A DNA stretch of 64,000 nucleotides from BAIKAL-G1 sp943369525. GTDB lineage: Bacteria > Cyanobacteriota > Cyanobacteriia > PCC-6307 > Cyanobiaceae. A program made the translations under genes and the position numbers. Position 1 is the stretch's first letter. Every line of letters begins with the position of its first letter. Below are positions 41,673 through 50,036 of this stretch, in pieces. The notes beneath the pieces are model-generated. The model saw nothing but the letters and a program-made list of their open reading frames with translations. It had not been told where the DNA came from and searched no databases. The stretch is from contig CALRNL020000007.1 in NCBI GenBank assembly GCA_943369525.1, positions 1 through 64,000 on the forward strand. Reading direction: 5' to 3'.

Positions 41673-43481
41673 CTAGTTCCTGGGGGTTAAACAGTAGGGG
41701 CATTCCAGCCAGTCATCCTGCATGCCGGCGCCACAGCCTTTGCAGGTGATCGTGTGAAGGGCCTTGGCCTTGCGTTCCGATTCAAGACCGGCGTCGGTGA
41801 GAATCATGCGGCCCACCTCTTCTAGGGTGGTGTAACCATTACGTACCAGGTCGAGACCATAGCCCAGCAGGGTGGTCATGCCATTTTCCAGGGCCAGACG
41901 ACGGATCTGCTCAGTGCTCGATTCGAGGGAAATGGCAGCGGCCAAAGCATCATTGATACGCAGGACTTCGTAGACCCCAATGCGCCCCTTGTAGCCGAGA
42001 CCTTTGCAGGTAGCGCAGGGTTTTTCATTGGGCTCAATCGAGCGCTTTGCTTTGAAGAAAGTTATGTTTGCCTCGCTATGGGCAAGTAAGCCAAAGCGAC
42101 CGAGTTCCTGTTCGCTCGGATGGTAAGCAAGGCGACAGGTAGGACAAACACGCCTGATCAGGCGCTGGGAAACGATGCCGATCAGGGAGGCGCTGACCAG
42201 GAACGGTTCCACCCCCATCTCCGCCAGCCGGGTAATCGCACTGGGCGCGTCATTGGCATGCAAGGTGGTTAAGACCAGGTGGCCGGTGAGAGCCGCTTCA
42301 ACGGCTGTTTTGGCCGTTTCCAGATCCCTGGTCTCACCCACCAGCAGCACATCGGGATCCTGGCGCATGAAGGCCCGCAGGGCCCGGGCAAAGTCGAGGC
42401 CTTTTTCACGATTAACCTGGGTTTGGGAGATCCCCTTAAGGCTGTATTCAATGGGATCTTCAACGGTTGATATGTTGATAGTTGGACTATTGCGTTCTGA
42501 TAGGAGTGAATATAGGGTTGTGGATTTGCCCGACCCCGTGGGGCCTGTCACCAGGATCATGCCGTAGGGCTTAGACCCCATATCCCTTACCATGACTAGG
42601 GCGTCTTGGCTGCTGATCAGTTTGTCGAGTCCCAGTTGAGTGGCACCACTATCAAGCAGTCGTAGGCATATTTTTTCACCAAAACGGGTCGGCAGGGTGC
42701 TGACGCGCAGATCGAAGACGCGACCGCGAAACATCCGGCGAATGCGGCCATCCTGGGGTAGTCTCCGTTCAGCGATATCCAAATCAGCCATTATTTTTAA
42801 TCTGGATGTGATCGCTGGGATGATATTTTTTGGTAAAACGCCAAGTTGCTCGAGCACGCCATCGTGGCGCAAGCGAACCACGAGGCCATCTTCTTGGGGC
42901 TCAATATGGATATCGCTGGTGCCGCTATTTAGGGCCTGAATTAAAATCTTATCAACCAGGTTGATGATCGGCGAGGAATTGGTCGATTCCAGGTCCATGC
43001 CGGCGAAATTGTCCTCCTCTGGAGCAGCCTCAAGACCGGCAACTAGGTTGAGGTTATCCAGCAAGGAGAAGGGCTCATCGCTATTGCTGTTTCCGCCGGA
43101 ATCAGCCTTGGAGGAGTCTTCTTCGGCCCTGCTTGAGCGGATGTCTTCCAGCAGTGCTTCAATGTCGGGCTTCATCGCCAGACGCAGTTCCAACTTCAGG
43201 CCTTGGCTAAGGGCGATGTCCTGGAGCCGGCTGCGCTCCTCCCGTTCCAGGCTGGTAGGGATTGCCACCACCAGAACACCGTCGTGCTGACGCACCGGCA
43301 GGCAGGTGAATTCCTGGCAGTGCTCCTGGCTGAGCGACGGACTCCAGCTCCAACGGATTGGCCCGGCCTCGCCCAGTTCGGCGGCCGTCAGCAACCGTTC
43401 CCCCAGCAGCAGCTCCACTTCCAGCCGTTGCTGCAGGGGATCGGTGGCTATGGGCACGGGCCGCGAAGGGGTCAGGGTCAT
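41673..43481 (-). CDS. pilB: Type IV pilus assembly ATPase PilB
   Basis: The 602-residue GspE-family ATPase powers pilus extension. Walker A GPTGSGKSTTLYSLL, EDPIEYSLKGISQTQVN, VGETRDLETAKTAVEAAL and GHLVLTTLHAND are in order. The tetracysteine zinc motif is CPTC...CATCKGLGY. A further C-terminal double CxxC (CKGCGAGM...CPYC) forms an extra zinc-ribbon-like tail. The N-terminal GSPII-E-like part is short. ATG 43481 gives MTLTPSRPVPIA. It is divergent from grpE, with 105 bp between starts. Confidence 0.95.
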   Translation of the reverse strand: MTLTPSRPVPIATDPLQQRLEVELLLGERLLTAAELGEAGPIRWSWSPSLSQEHCQEFTCLPVRQHDGVLVVAIPTSLEREERSRLQDIALSQGLKLELRLAMKPDIEALLEDIRSSRAEEDSSKADSGGNSNSDEPFSLLDNLNLVAGLEAAPEEDNFAGMDLESTNSSPIINLVDKILIQALNSGTSDIHIEPQEDGLVVRLRHDGVLEQLGVLPKNIIPAITSRLKIMADLDIAERRLPQDGRIRRMFRGRVFDLRVSTLPTRFGEKICLRLLDSGATQLGLDKLISSQDALVMVRDMGSKPYGMILVTGPTGSGKSTTLYSLLSERNSPTINISTVEDPIEYSLKGISQTQVNREKGLDFARALRAFMRQDPDVLLVGETRDLETAKTAVEAALTGHLVLTTLHANDAPSAITRLAEMGVEPFLVSASLIGIVSQRLIRRVCPTCRLAYHPSEQELGRFGLLAHSEANITFFKAKRSIEPNEKPCATCKGLGYKGRIGVYEVLRINDALAAAISLESSTEQIRRLALENGMTTLLGYGLDLVRNGYTTLEEVGRMILTDAGLESERKAKALHTITCKGCGAGMQDDWLECPYCLTPRN

Positions 43482-43586
43482 GGCTTGGGGAGGCCAGGCA
43501 AACCTGGGAGGTGCGGGCTTCCCCCGCTTGTGGGGAGAGCCCGCGAGAATCCAACATGTCTAAGTCAGATCCTCGCTTCAGTCAGC

Positions 43587-44288
43587 ATGAGCGGCGACGC
43601 CAACCATCCCCAAGACTCAGCTGCCGAGGCCGTTAGCGCCGCGCCGGCCGACCAGCCCCCTGGCCAGGCGCCCGAGCTGGGGGCCGAAGGTCCGGCCCTG
43701 GAGGCCAACCCTGACCCCGGCAGTGGGGGCGATGGGGCTGGCGAGGCAACCGCCGTTTCCGGCACCCGGGAGGAGCAGTTGGAGGCGGAACTGACGGCCC
43801 TGCGCAGCGAGCACGAGAGCCTGCGCTCCCAATACATGCGCATCGCCGCCGATTTCGACAACTTCCGTAAGCGCCAGTCCCGCGACCAGCAGGACCAACG
43901 CCTGCAGATCACCTGCACCACCCTCAGCGAGATCCTGCCGGTGGTGGACAACTTCGAGCGGGCCCGTCAGCAGCTCGATCCCCAACATGAGGAGGCCCAG
44001 GGCTTGCACCGCAGCTACCAGGGGCTCTACAAGCAACTGGTTGACGTGTTCAAGCAGCTGGGGGTGTCGCCGATGCGGGTGGAGGGCGAACCCTTCGACC
44101 CCAGCTTGCATGAGGCCGTGTTGCGCGAGCCCAGCGACGACCATGCCGAGGATGTGGTGATTGCCGAACTGCAACGGGGCTATCACCTCGATGGCCGGGT
44201 GCTCCGACACGCCCTGGTCAAGGTGTCGATGGGGCCTGGTCCCTCGGCTCCGGCTGCGGCAGCGGCCGGCCCCAGCGACGGCGATTGA
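43587..44288 (+). CDS. grpE: Nucleotide exchange factor GrpE
   Basis: The 233-residue dimer releases ADP from DnaK. The first ~70 residues are an acidic, Pro/Ala-rich tail. A long helix follows (LEAELTALRSEHESLRSQYMR, IAADFDNFRKRQSRD), then the beta domain with the signature VEGEPFDPSLHEAVLREPS and VIAELQRGYHLDGRVLRHALV. ATG 43587 (MSGDANHPQDSA) is chosen because upstream frame lies opposite pilB. It begins a grpE-dnaJ-tusA-like-rsgA unit. Confidence 0.96.
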   Translation: MSGDANHPQDSAAEAVSAAPADQPPGQAPELGAEGPALEANPDPGSGGDGAGEATAVSGTREEQLEAELTALRSEHESLRSQYMRIAADFDNFRKRQSRDQQDQRLQITCTTLSEILPVVDNFERARQQLDPQHEEAQGLHRSYQGLYKQLVDVFKQLGVSPMRVEGEPFDPSLHEAVLREPSDDHAEDVVIAELQRGYHLDGRVLRHALVKVSMGPGPSAPAAAAAGPSDGD

Positions 44289-44329
44289 GCCAGTTCACGG
44301 TTTTAGGGTTCCACTGATAGAGCTGAGCG

Positions 44330-45460
44330 ATGGCGGATTATTACGACCTTTTGGGGGTCAGCCGGGATGCGGACCCCGAGACCCTCAAACGGGCCTATCG
44401 CCGCATGGCCCGGCAGTACCACCCCGATGTCAACAAGGACCCGGGGGCTGAGGACAAGTTCAAGGAGATCGGCCGTGCCTACGGGGTGCTGAGCGACCCC
44501 CAGACCCGCGGCCGCTACGACCAGTTCGGCGAGGCCGGCCTGGGCGGTGGTGGTGGCATGCCCGACATGGGCGACATGGGCGGTTTTGCCGACCTGTTTG
44601 AGACCTTTTTCAGCGGCTTCGGCGGTGGCGGCGCCAGCCAGGGTGGTGGCGGTCCCCGCCGCCGCGGCCCCCGCCAGGGCGACGACCTGCGCTTCGATTT
44701 GACCATCAGCTTCAGCGAGGCGATCGCCGGCCAGGAGAAGGAGGTTCAGGTCCGGCACCTGGAAACCTGCACCACCTGCAAGGGCTCCGGTGCCAAGGCC
44801 GGCAGCGGTCCCACCACCTGCGGCACCTGCTCCGGCGCCGGCCAGGTGCGCCGCGCCACCCGCACCCCGTTTGGCAGCTTCACCCAGGTGGCCCCCTGCC
44901 CCACCTGTGAGGGCACCGGTGAGGTGATCGCCGACCCCTGCCATGCCTGTGGTGGCCAGGGCCTGCAACAGGTGCGCAAGAAGCTACGGATCAACATTCC
45001 CGCCGGGGTGGATACCGGCACCCGCTTGCGGGTCTCTAACGAGGGCAACGCCGGCCAGCGCGGCGGCCCGGCCGGGGATCTGTATGTGTTTCTCACGGTC
45101 CAGCCCCATCCCCAATTGCGGCGCGACGGGATCACGATCCACTCCGAGGTCACGGTCAATTACCTGCAGGCGATCCTGGGCGACAAGATCGAGGTGGAGA
45201 CCGTTGATGGCGCCCAAGCCCTGGAGTTGCCGGCCGGCACCCAGCCCGGGGCGGTGCTCAACCTCACCGGCAAGGGGGTGCCCAAGCTCGGCAACCCCGT
45301 GGCCCGGGGCAACCACCTGATCACCATCAAGGTGCAGCTGCCCACCAAACTCAACGGTGAGGAGCGCAACCTGCTGGAGGAACTGGCAGGCCACCACAGC
45401 GCCAAGGGCCACAAGCATCCCCACAAGAGCGGCCTGTTCGGCGGCCTGTTTGGTGGTTAA
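44330..45460 (+). CDS. dnaJ: Chaperone protein DnaJ (type I)
   Basis: The 376-residue co-chaperone stimulates DnaK ATPase. The J domain at residues 1-70 has the HPD tripeptide (RQYHPDVNKD). A Gly/Phe region follows (GEAGLGGGGGMPDMGDMGG). Four zinc CxxCxGxG repeats come next: CTTCKGSG, CGTCSGAG, CPTCEGTG and CHACGGQG. The substrate-binding C-terminal domains complete it. It starts 41 bp after grpE, and its stop overlaps the start of the TusA-like gene. Confidence 0.97.
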   Translation: MADYYDLLGVSRDADPETLKRAYRRMARQYHPDVNKDPGAEDKFKEIGRAYGVLSDPQTRGRYDQFGEAGLGGGGGMPDMGDMGGFADLFETFFSGFGGGGASQGGGGPRRRGPRQGDDLRFDLTISFSEAIAGQEKEVQVRHLETCTTCKGSGAKAGSGPTTCGTCSGAGQVRRATRTPFGSFTQVAPCPTCEGTGEVIADPCHACGGQGLQQVRKKLRINIPAGVDTGTRLRVSNEGNAGQRGGPAGDLYVFLTVQPHPQLRRDGITIHSEVTVNYLQAILGDKIEVETVDGAQALELPAGTQPGAVLNLTGKGVPKLGNPVARGNHLITIKVQLPTKLNGEERNLLEELAGHHSAKGHKHPHKSGLFGGLFGG

Positions 45461-45713
45461 TCCGTCCCAGGTTCCTGGGGAGCTGCCCCGCCAGAGCCTG
45501 GATCTGCGCGGCACGGCCTGTCCGGTCAACTTCATCCGCACCCGCCTTGCCCTCGAGACGATCGAACCCGGGGCCTGGTTGCAGGTGGACCTCGATAGCG
45601 GTGAGCCCGAGCGCCTGGTGGGCGATGGCCTGCGCCAGGCCGGCCACCAGGTGCTGACCAGTCCCCTGGCGGATGGGGCCGTGCGCCTGCTGGTCTGCCG
45701 CCATGGGGGCTGA
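45453..45713 (+). CDS. TusA/SirA-like small protein with CPxN motif
   Basis: The 86-residue protein has the TusA fold pattern: SLDLRGTACPVNFIRTRLAL, EPGAWLQVDLDSGEP and a C-terminal AVRLLVCRHGG. The family's sulfur-carrier cysteine is present, but the motif is CPVN rather than the canonical CPxP, as I recall for other cyanobacterial members. It may be a sulfur carrier, but the substitution and its place in a chaperone/ribosome-assembly unit leave the role open. GTG 45453 (or TTG 45450) overlaps the dnaJ end by 8 bp; its own stop overlaps the rsgA start. Confidence 0.85.
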   Translation: MVNPSQVPGELPRQSLDLRGTACPVNFIRTRLALETIEPGAWLQVDLDSGEPERLVGDGLRQAGHQVLTSPLADGAVRLLVCRHGG

Positions 45714-46986
45714 GGCGCCGGATCGGGGCGACGGCCCCTGTCCAAGCACCCCGGCGTTTGCCAGGGTCCCCCTGGTGCGGGGGACCAGCCCGGATCCATC
45801 CCCTGCCAGCGACCTGTCGGTCGGTGGGCTGGTGGTGGCCCTGGAGGCCAATTTCTGTCGGGTGGCCCTGGAGCCGGCCGGCCCCGGGGGCGTGGACCAG
45901 TTGCTGTGCGTGCGTCGCACCCGCCTGGGCAAGACCGGCCAGCAGATCTGCGTGGGCGATCGGGTCCAGGTGGAGGGGGTCGACTGGACCTCCCGCCGGG
46001 GCGCCGTGGCGGCGGTGGCGCCCCGCACCAGCCTGCTGGCCAGGCCGGCGGTGGCCAATTGCAACCGGGTGGTGGTGGTGATGGCCCTGGTGCAGCCCGA
46101 CCTCGACCCGATCCAGCTCACCCGTTTCCTGCTCACGGCCGAAGCCACCGGCGTCCAGGTGGATCTGGTGCTCACCAAGGCCGACCTCATGGCTCCCCAG
46201 CTGCTGCAGGAGTGGCGCCAGCGCCTGGCGGCCTGGGGCTACGAACCCTGGCTGGTCTCGGCCCAAACGGGCGCCGGCATCGAACCGTTGCGCCAACACC
46301 TCGCTGGGCCAGGGAGTGCGGGGCCAGGGAGTGCGGGGCCGGGGCCTGCGCAGCCGGGGATTGCCGTGCTCTGCGGCCCCTCCGGCGTGGGCAAGAGCAG
46401 CCTGCTCAATGCCCTGGTGCCGGATCTGCTCCTGCGGGTGGGGGCGGTGTCGGGGCGGCTGCAACGGGGTCGCCACACCACCCGCCATGTGGAGTTGTTT
46501 CCGATTGGGGCCGGCGGCCTCCTCGCCGACACCCCGGGCTTCAACCGGCCTGACCTACCGGCGGATCCGGGGGCTCTGGTGGGGTTGTTCCCCGAGGTGC
46601 GGGGTCGCCTGGGCGCGGGCGGTTGCCGCTTCACCAACTGCCTGCACCAGGGCGATCCGGGCTGCGTCGTTGGCAGCGACTGGCCCCGCTATCCCCATTA
46701 TTTGCAGTGCTTAGGGCAGCTACTGGCCCAGGAGGCGGCGGCCAAATCCCGGCCCGCAGAACCGGGCCTCAAACAGCGCGGTGGCCGCTCCGAGCCCCGC
46801 CTCGATCCGCGCTTGCGCCAACTGTCGCGCAAGCGCCTGCGCCAGGGGGATGGGCCCCAGGCTGACGACTCCGGTGGTGATCTCGGGGCCGATCTCGGCG
46901 AAGGGGAGGGGGACGGTCGGGACCTGGATCCGGGGGCCCTGGGTTCGGGCGCCGGCGGCTCCCGGAACCCGGCTCCCAGGCCCTAG
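45703..46986 (+). CDS. rsgA: Ribosome small-subunit-dependent GTPase RsgA, extended
   Basis: The 427-residue circularly permuted GTPase matures the 30S subunit. An OB-fold part (VVALEANFCRVALEP) is followed by G4 LVLTKADLM, then G1 GPSGVGKSSLLNAL, then G3 DTPGFNRPDL, the permuted order. The zinc motif is CRFTNCLHQGDPGC. It is longer than the usual ~300 residues because of a 15-bp tandem repeat (46,306-46,350, GPGSA units) between G4 and G1, and a Gly/Asp-rich C-terminal tail after KRLRQGD. ATG 45703 overlaps the TusA-like stop codon. Confidence 0.95.
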   Translation: MGAEAPDRGDGPCPSTPAFARVPLVRGTSPDPSPASDLSVGGLVVALEANFCRVALEPAGPGGVDQLLCVRRTRLGKTGQQICVGDRVQVEGVDWTSRRGAVAAVAPRTSLLARPAVANCNRVVVVMALVQPDLDPIQLTRFLLTAEATGVQVDLVLTKADLMAPQLLQEWRQRLAAWGYEPWLVSAQTGAGIEPLRQHLAGPGSAGPGSAGPGPAQPGIAVLCGPSGVGKSSLLNALVPDLLLRVGAVSGRLQRGRHTTRHVELFPIGAGGLLADTPGFNRPDLPADPGALVGLFPEVRGRLGAGGCRFTNCLHQGDPGCVVGSDWPRYPHYLQCLGQLLAQEAAAKSRPAEPGLKQRGGRSEPRLDPRLRQLSRKRLRQGDGPQADDSGGDLGADLGEGEGDGRDLDPGALGSGAGGSRNPAPRP

Positions 46987-46998
46987 GGGCTGCCCGCC

Positions 46999-47340
46999 TC
47001 AGCCACCCATGCCCGGCAGGTTGAGGTTGAGGCCGCCGGTGAGTTCCTCCATGCGTTCCTTCATCGTGGCGGTGGAGCGCTCGTAGGCGGCCTTGAGGGC
47101 TTCCAGCACGGCCTGCTCCGTGGCTTCGGCGCCATCGGCGACGAGTTCCGGCGCCACGCGCACCCGCAGGGGTTGCTGGTTGCCCGACACCCAGACGCTG
47201 GCACGGCCATCGCTACTGCTGCCCTCCAGTTCCATCCCATCCAGATCGTCCTGGAGTTTCTGGGCGTCCTGTTGGATCTGCTGGGCCTTGCGAAACGCTT
47301 CGGTGAGCTGGCCGAAATTGGGAAGTCCGAAGCCGGCCAT
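46999..47340 (-). CDS. YbaB/EbfC-family nucleoid-associated protein
   Basis: The 113-residue dimeric DNA-binding protein has the family pattern: FGQLTEAFRKAQQIQQDAQKL helix, then ELEGSSSDGRASVWVSGNQQ and PLRVRVAPELVADGAE strands, then a second helix ending MEELTGGLNLNLPGMGG. Length is normal. It lies on the minus strand downstream of murB, with 41 bp between, so it may be the last gene of murC-murB-ybaB. It converges with rsgA. Confidence 0.93.
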   Translation of the reverse strand: MAGFGLPNFGQLTEAFRKAQQIQQDAQKLQDDLDGMELEGSSSDGRASVWVSGNQQPLRVRVAPELVADGAEATEQAVLEALKAAYERSTATMKERMEELTGGLNLNLPGMGG

Positions 47341-47381
47341 TCAGGCAAAAGGCAAGGTGACGTCAGGCTAAACCCTGCGGC

Positions 47382-48338
47382 CTAGGTGGCCTGGGCGCCG
47401 ACCTGGGCGGGTTCCGCAAAGCTGCCAAGTCGCTGGACCTCCGGGTGTAGGTCAATGGCGTGGGCCTGGCGAACCCGCTCCTGCACCAGGGCGATCAGCT
47501 GGGCCATGTCGCTGGCCCGGGCCGTTCCGGTGTTGACGATGAAATTGGCATGGAGGGTCGAAACCGCGGCGCCGCCGACGCTGAGGCCCTTGAGGCCCAA
47601 GGCTTCGATCAGCTGGCCGGCCTTGTGGGGTTCCGGGTTGCGGAAGACGCTGCCGCAGCTGGGTTGTTGGTAGGGCTGGCTGCTGGTGCGGCTACGGAGG
47701 TTGGCGCTGGTGCGTTGGCCCACCGCGGCGGGATCCAGGCCGGCCCGCAGGCGGAAGCGGGCCGAGAGCACCACCAGGGGCTCCTGCTGCAGGCGGCTGT
47801 GGCGGTAGGCGAAGGCCAGGTCGCGGCTGGACAGCACAAAGGGTTCGCCGTCGCCGTTGGGATCAAACACGGTGACGTCCTCCAGCCACTCGCTGGTGCA
47901 GCCCCCCTGGGCGCCCGCATTCATCACCACGGCCCCGCCGACGGTGCCAGGGATGCCCACGGCCCATTCGAGACCGCCTAGGCCGGCGCGGGCGGCCCGG
48001 CGGGCCAGGGTGGGAATCGGTTCCCCAGCCTGGGCTTCGATCAGGCCCGTGGCGCCATCGAGCTGGCTGCCCTGGAGCCGCCGCTGGCAGAGGGTCAGGC
48101 CGGCCAGGCCCTGGTCACTCACCAGCAGGTTGGAGCCGGCGCCGATCACCTGCAGGGGCAAGCCCTGGTGCCGGGCCCAGCGGGCCAGGCCGATCACCTG
48201 GTCGTTGCCCTCGGGTTCCCAGAACCATTGGGCCGCTCCGCCCACCTTCCAGGTGGTGAAGTCGGCCAAGCTCACCGCCGCCCGCAGCGCGGTTGGAAGC
48301 CCAGCTCCCAGCTCCGCAGGCAGGGCGGCGGCCTCCAT
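47382..48338 (-). CDS. murB: UDP-N-acetylenolpyruvoylglucosamine reductase
   Basis: The 318-residue FAD enzyme makes UDP-MurNAc for peptidoglycan. FTTWKVGGAAQWF, VIGAGSNLLVSDQG, GIPGTVGGAVVMNAGAQGG and the catalytic-serine motif SCGSVFRNP are present. The order and length fit MurB. ATG 48338 gives MEAAALPAELG. It begins 3 bp after the murC stop, so the two are tightly coupled. Confidence 0.96.
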   Translation of the reverse strand: MEAAALPAELGAGLPTALRAAVSLADFTTWKVGGAAQWFWEPEGNDQVIGLARWARHQGLPLQVIGAGSNLLVSDQGLAGLTLCQRRLQGSQLDGATGLIEAQAGEPIPTLARRAARAGLGGLEWAVGIPGTVGGAVVMNAGAQGGCTSEWLEDVTVFDPNGDGEPFVLSSRDLAFAYRHSRLQQEPLVVLSARFRLRAGLDPAAVGQRTSANLRSRTSSQPYQQPSCGSVFRNPEPHKAGQLIEALGLKGLSVGGAAVSTLHANFIVNTGTARASDMAQLIALVQERVRQAHAIDLHPEVQRLGSFAEPAQVGAQAT

Positions 48339-48341
48339 GGT

Positions 48342-49829
48342 TCAGGCCGCCAGGGCCAGGGGAGTTTGCCGTTCTTCGAGCCGTTGCAGGCGGTTCCAAA
48401 GACCGTTGACATCACCTGCCCCCATGGCCAGCACCAGATCGCCGCTCACGGTGCTGCTCACCACCCGTTCGGCCAGGTCGTCCAGGTCCCGGGCCACGCC
48501 CACGGCCAGGTCCGGGCGGATGCGCCGGATCTCGGCGGCCAGGGCCTCACTGGAGATGCCAGGGATCGGCTCTTCGCCGGCGGTGTAGAGGGGGGCGAGC
48601 ACCAGGGCATCGGCTTGGCTGAGGGCTTGGGCAAAGCCCTCCAGGAACTGGGCCGTGCGCGTGTATCGATGGGGCTGGAACACGGCCACCAGCCGCTGGG
48701 GCGCGCTGGGCAGGGGGCTACGGCCGCTGTTCACCATCAGCCGGGCCATGGCCAGGGTGGCCGCCACTTCGCTGGGATGGTGGGCGTAGTCATCGACCAC
48801 CTGGCGGCCCTGCCAGGTGCCGCGGTAGTCGAAGCGGCGACCGGGGGCCTGCAGGCTGGCTAGGGCCTCGACCAGTTCGGCGAAGGGCAGCCCCTGGAGG
48901 CGGCAGGCCGCCAGGGCGCCGGTGGCGTTGCTGAGGTTGTGCAGGCCCGGCAGGGGCAAGGTGAAGCGGCCCACCAGCTGGCCCCCCTCGTGGAAATCGG
49001 CCACGCAGCTGTCGCCGTTGAGCTGCACCGGGATGGCGGCGAAGTCCACCGCTTCCGTTTGCACCACGGACCACCAAGCCTGGGCCTTGAAATGTTCCCG
49101 CAGGATCGGGTCATCCCAGTTAGCCAGAAGGCTCTGGCAGCCCTGGGCGAACCGCTGCAGGGTGCAGATCAGGGAGTCCAGATCCGGGTAGTGGTCCGTG
49201 TGGTCCAGCTCCAGGTTGGTGATCACCCCCAGGCTGGCGGGGAACTTGACCAGGGAGCCATCGGATTCATCGGCTTCGGCCACCAGCAGGGCGCCGGCGC
49301 CGCTGCGGCCATTGCTGCCGAAGGCGGGCACAATGCCGCCGATCACGGCCGTGGGGTCCTGGTTGGTCGCCGCCAACAGGGTGGCCACCATGGTGCTGGT
49401 GGTCGTTTTGCCGTGGCTGCCGGCTATGGCAATGGCGCTCTGGGAGCGGATCAGGGCACCCAGCACGTCGGAGCGATGGCACACCTCCAGGCCGAGTCGC
49501 TTGGCCTCGATCAGTTCGGGATTGGTGCTGGGCACGGCGGAACTCACGACCACCAAGGGCCGCAGGGCCTGCTGGGCTTGGCCGGGCCCAGACGGGGGCA
49601 GCGCCGCCGCACAGGCTGGCGCCAGGATGGCCGAGATCGTGGCGGCGCTTTGGTTCAGAAAGACGCGCACGCCCCGGCTGCGCAGGTCCGCCAGGACGGC
49701 GTTGTCCTTGGGATCGGATCCGCTGACCCCAAAGCCCCGATCGGCCAGGATCCCGGCGATCGCTGACATCCCGATGCCGCCAACCCCAATGAAGTGGAGG
49801 GGCTGCTGACGATCGAGGGTCAGGGCCAA
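48342..49829 (-). CDS. murC: UDP-N-acetylmuramate-L-alanine ligase
   Basis: The ~495-residue ATP-dependent ligase adds L-alanine to UDP-MurNAc. The N-terminal FIGVGGIGMSAIAGIL binds UDP. The ATP loop is AGSHGKTTTSTMVA. EADESDGSLVKF, NLELDHTDHYPD and DDYAHHPSEVAATL follow. The preferred start is TTG 49829 (MALTLDRQQPLHF); the frame stays open upstream opposite gap2, but that part has no homology. It is the first gene of the mur unit and divergent from gap2, with 207 bp between them. Confidence 0.95.
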   Translation of the reverse strand: MALTLDRQQPLHFIGVGGIGMSAIAGILADRGFGVSGSDPKDNAVLADLRSRGVRVFLNQSAATISAILAPACAAALPPSGPGQAQQALRPLVVVSSAVPSTNPELIEAKRLGLEVCHRSDVLGALIRSQSAIAIAGSHGKTTTSTMVATLLAATNQDPTAVIGGIVPAFGSNGRSGAGALLVAEADESDGSLVKFPASLGVITNLELDHTDHYPDLDSLICTLQRFAQGCQSLLANWDDPILREHFKAQAWWSVVQTEAVDFAAIPVQLNGDSCVADFHEGGQLVGRFTLPLPGLHNLSNATGALAACRLQGLPFAELVEALASLQAPGRRFDYRGTWQGRQVVDDYAHHPSEVAATLAMARLMVNSGRSPLPSAPQRLVAVFQPHRYTRTAQFLEGFAQALSQADALVLAPLYTAGEEPIPGISSEALAAEIRRIRPDLAVGVARDLDDLAERVVSSTVSGDLVLAMGAGDVNGLWNRLQRLEERQTPLALAA

Positions 49830-49985
49830 GGGCGGCTCTCCAGGTCTGAGCGACGCTAAGCCGGGAAGGCCTCCTTGTCTCTGGCCTGCAGCGTCCCGCA
49901 AAGCTTGGGCTCCAAAACGCTCCCCCACCGATTCGGGTCGGCGAAGCTTCCGCCGTTCCTGGCTAGGAGCCGATCGCCATTTCTG

Positions 49986-49991
49986 TATGAT
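49986..49991 (+). promoter_or_regulatory. Candidate -10 element of gap2
   Basis: TATGAT, preceded by TG, lies 45 bp before the gap2 start in the murC-gap2 divergent region. No good -35 hexamer is visible, so this would be an extended or activator-dependent promoter. The call rests on the hexamer and spacing only. Confidence 0.35.
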
Positions 49992-50036
49992 CGGCAGCCA
50001 AATCCCCCTTCCTAGCGGGTTTCTCCCCCAAATGCC

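Noticed and set aside
48939..49766. 275-codon plus-strand frame
   Set aside because: Antisense shadow of murC with low-complexity Gly/Gln/His composition.
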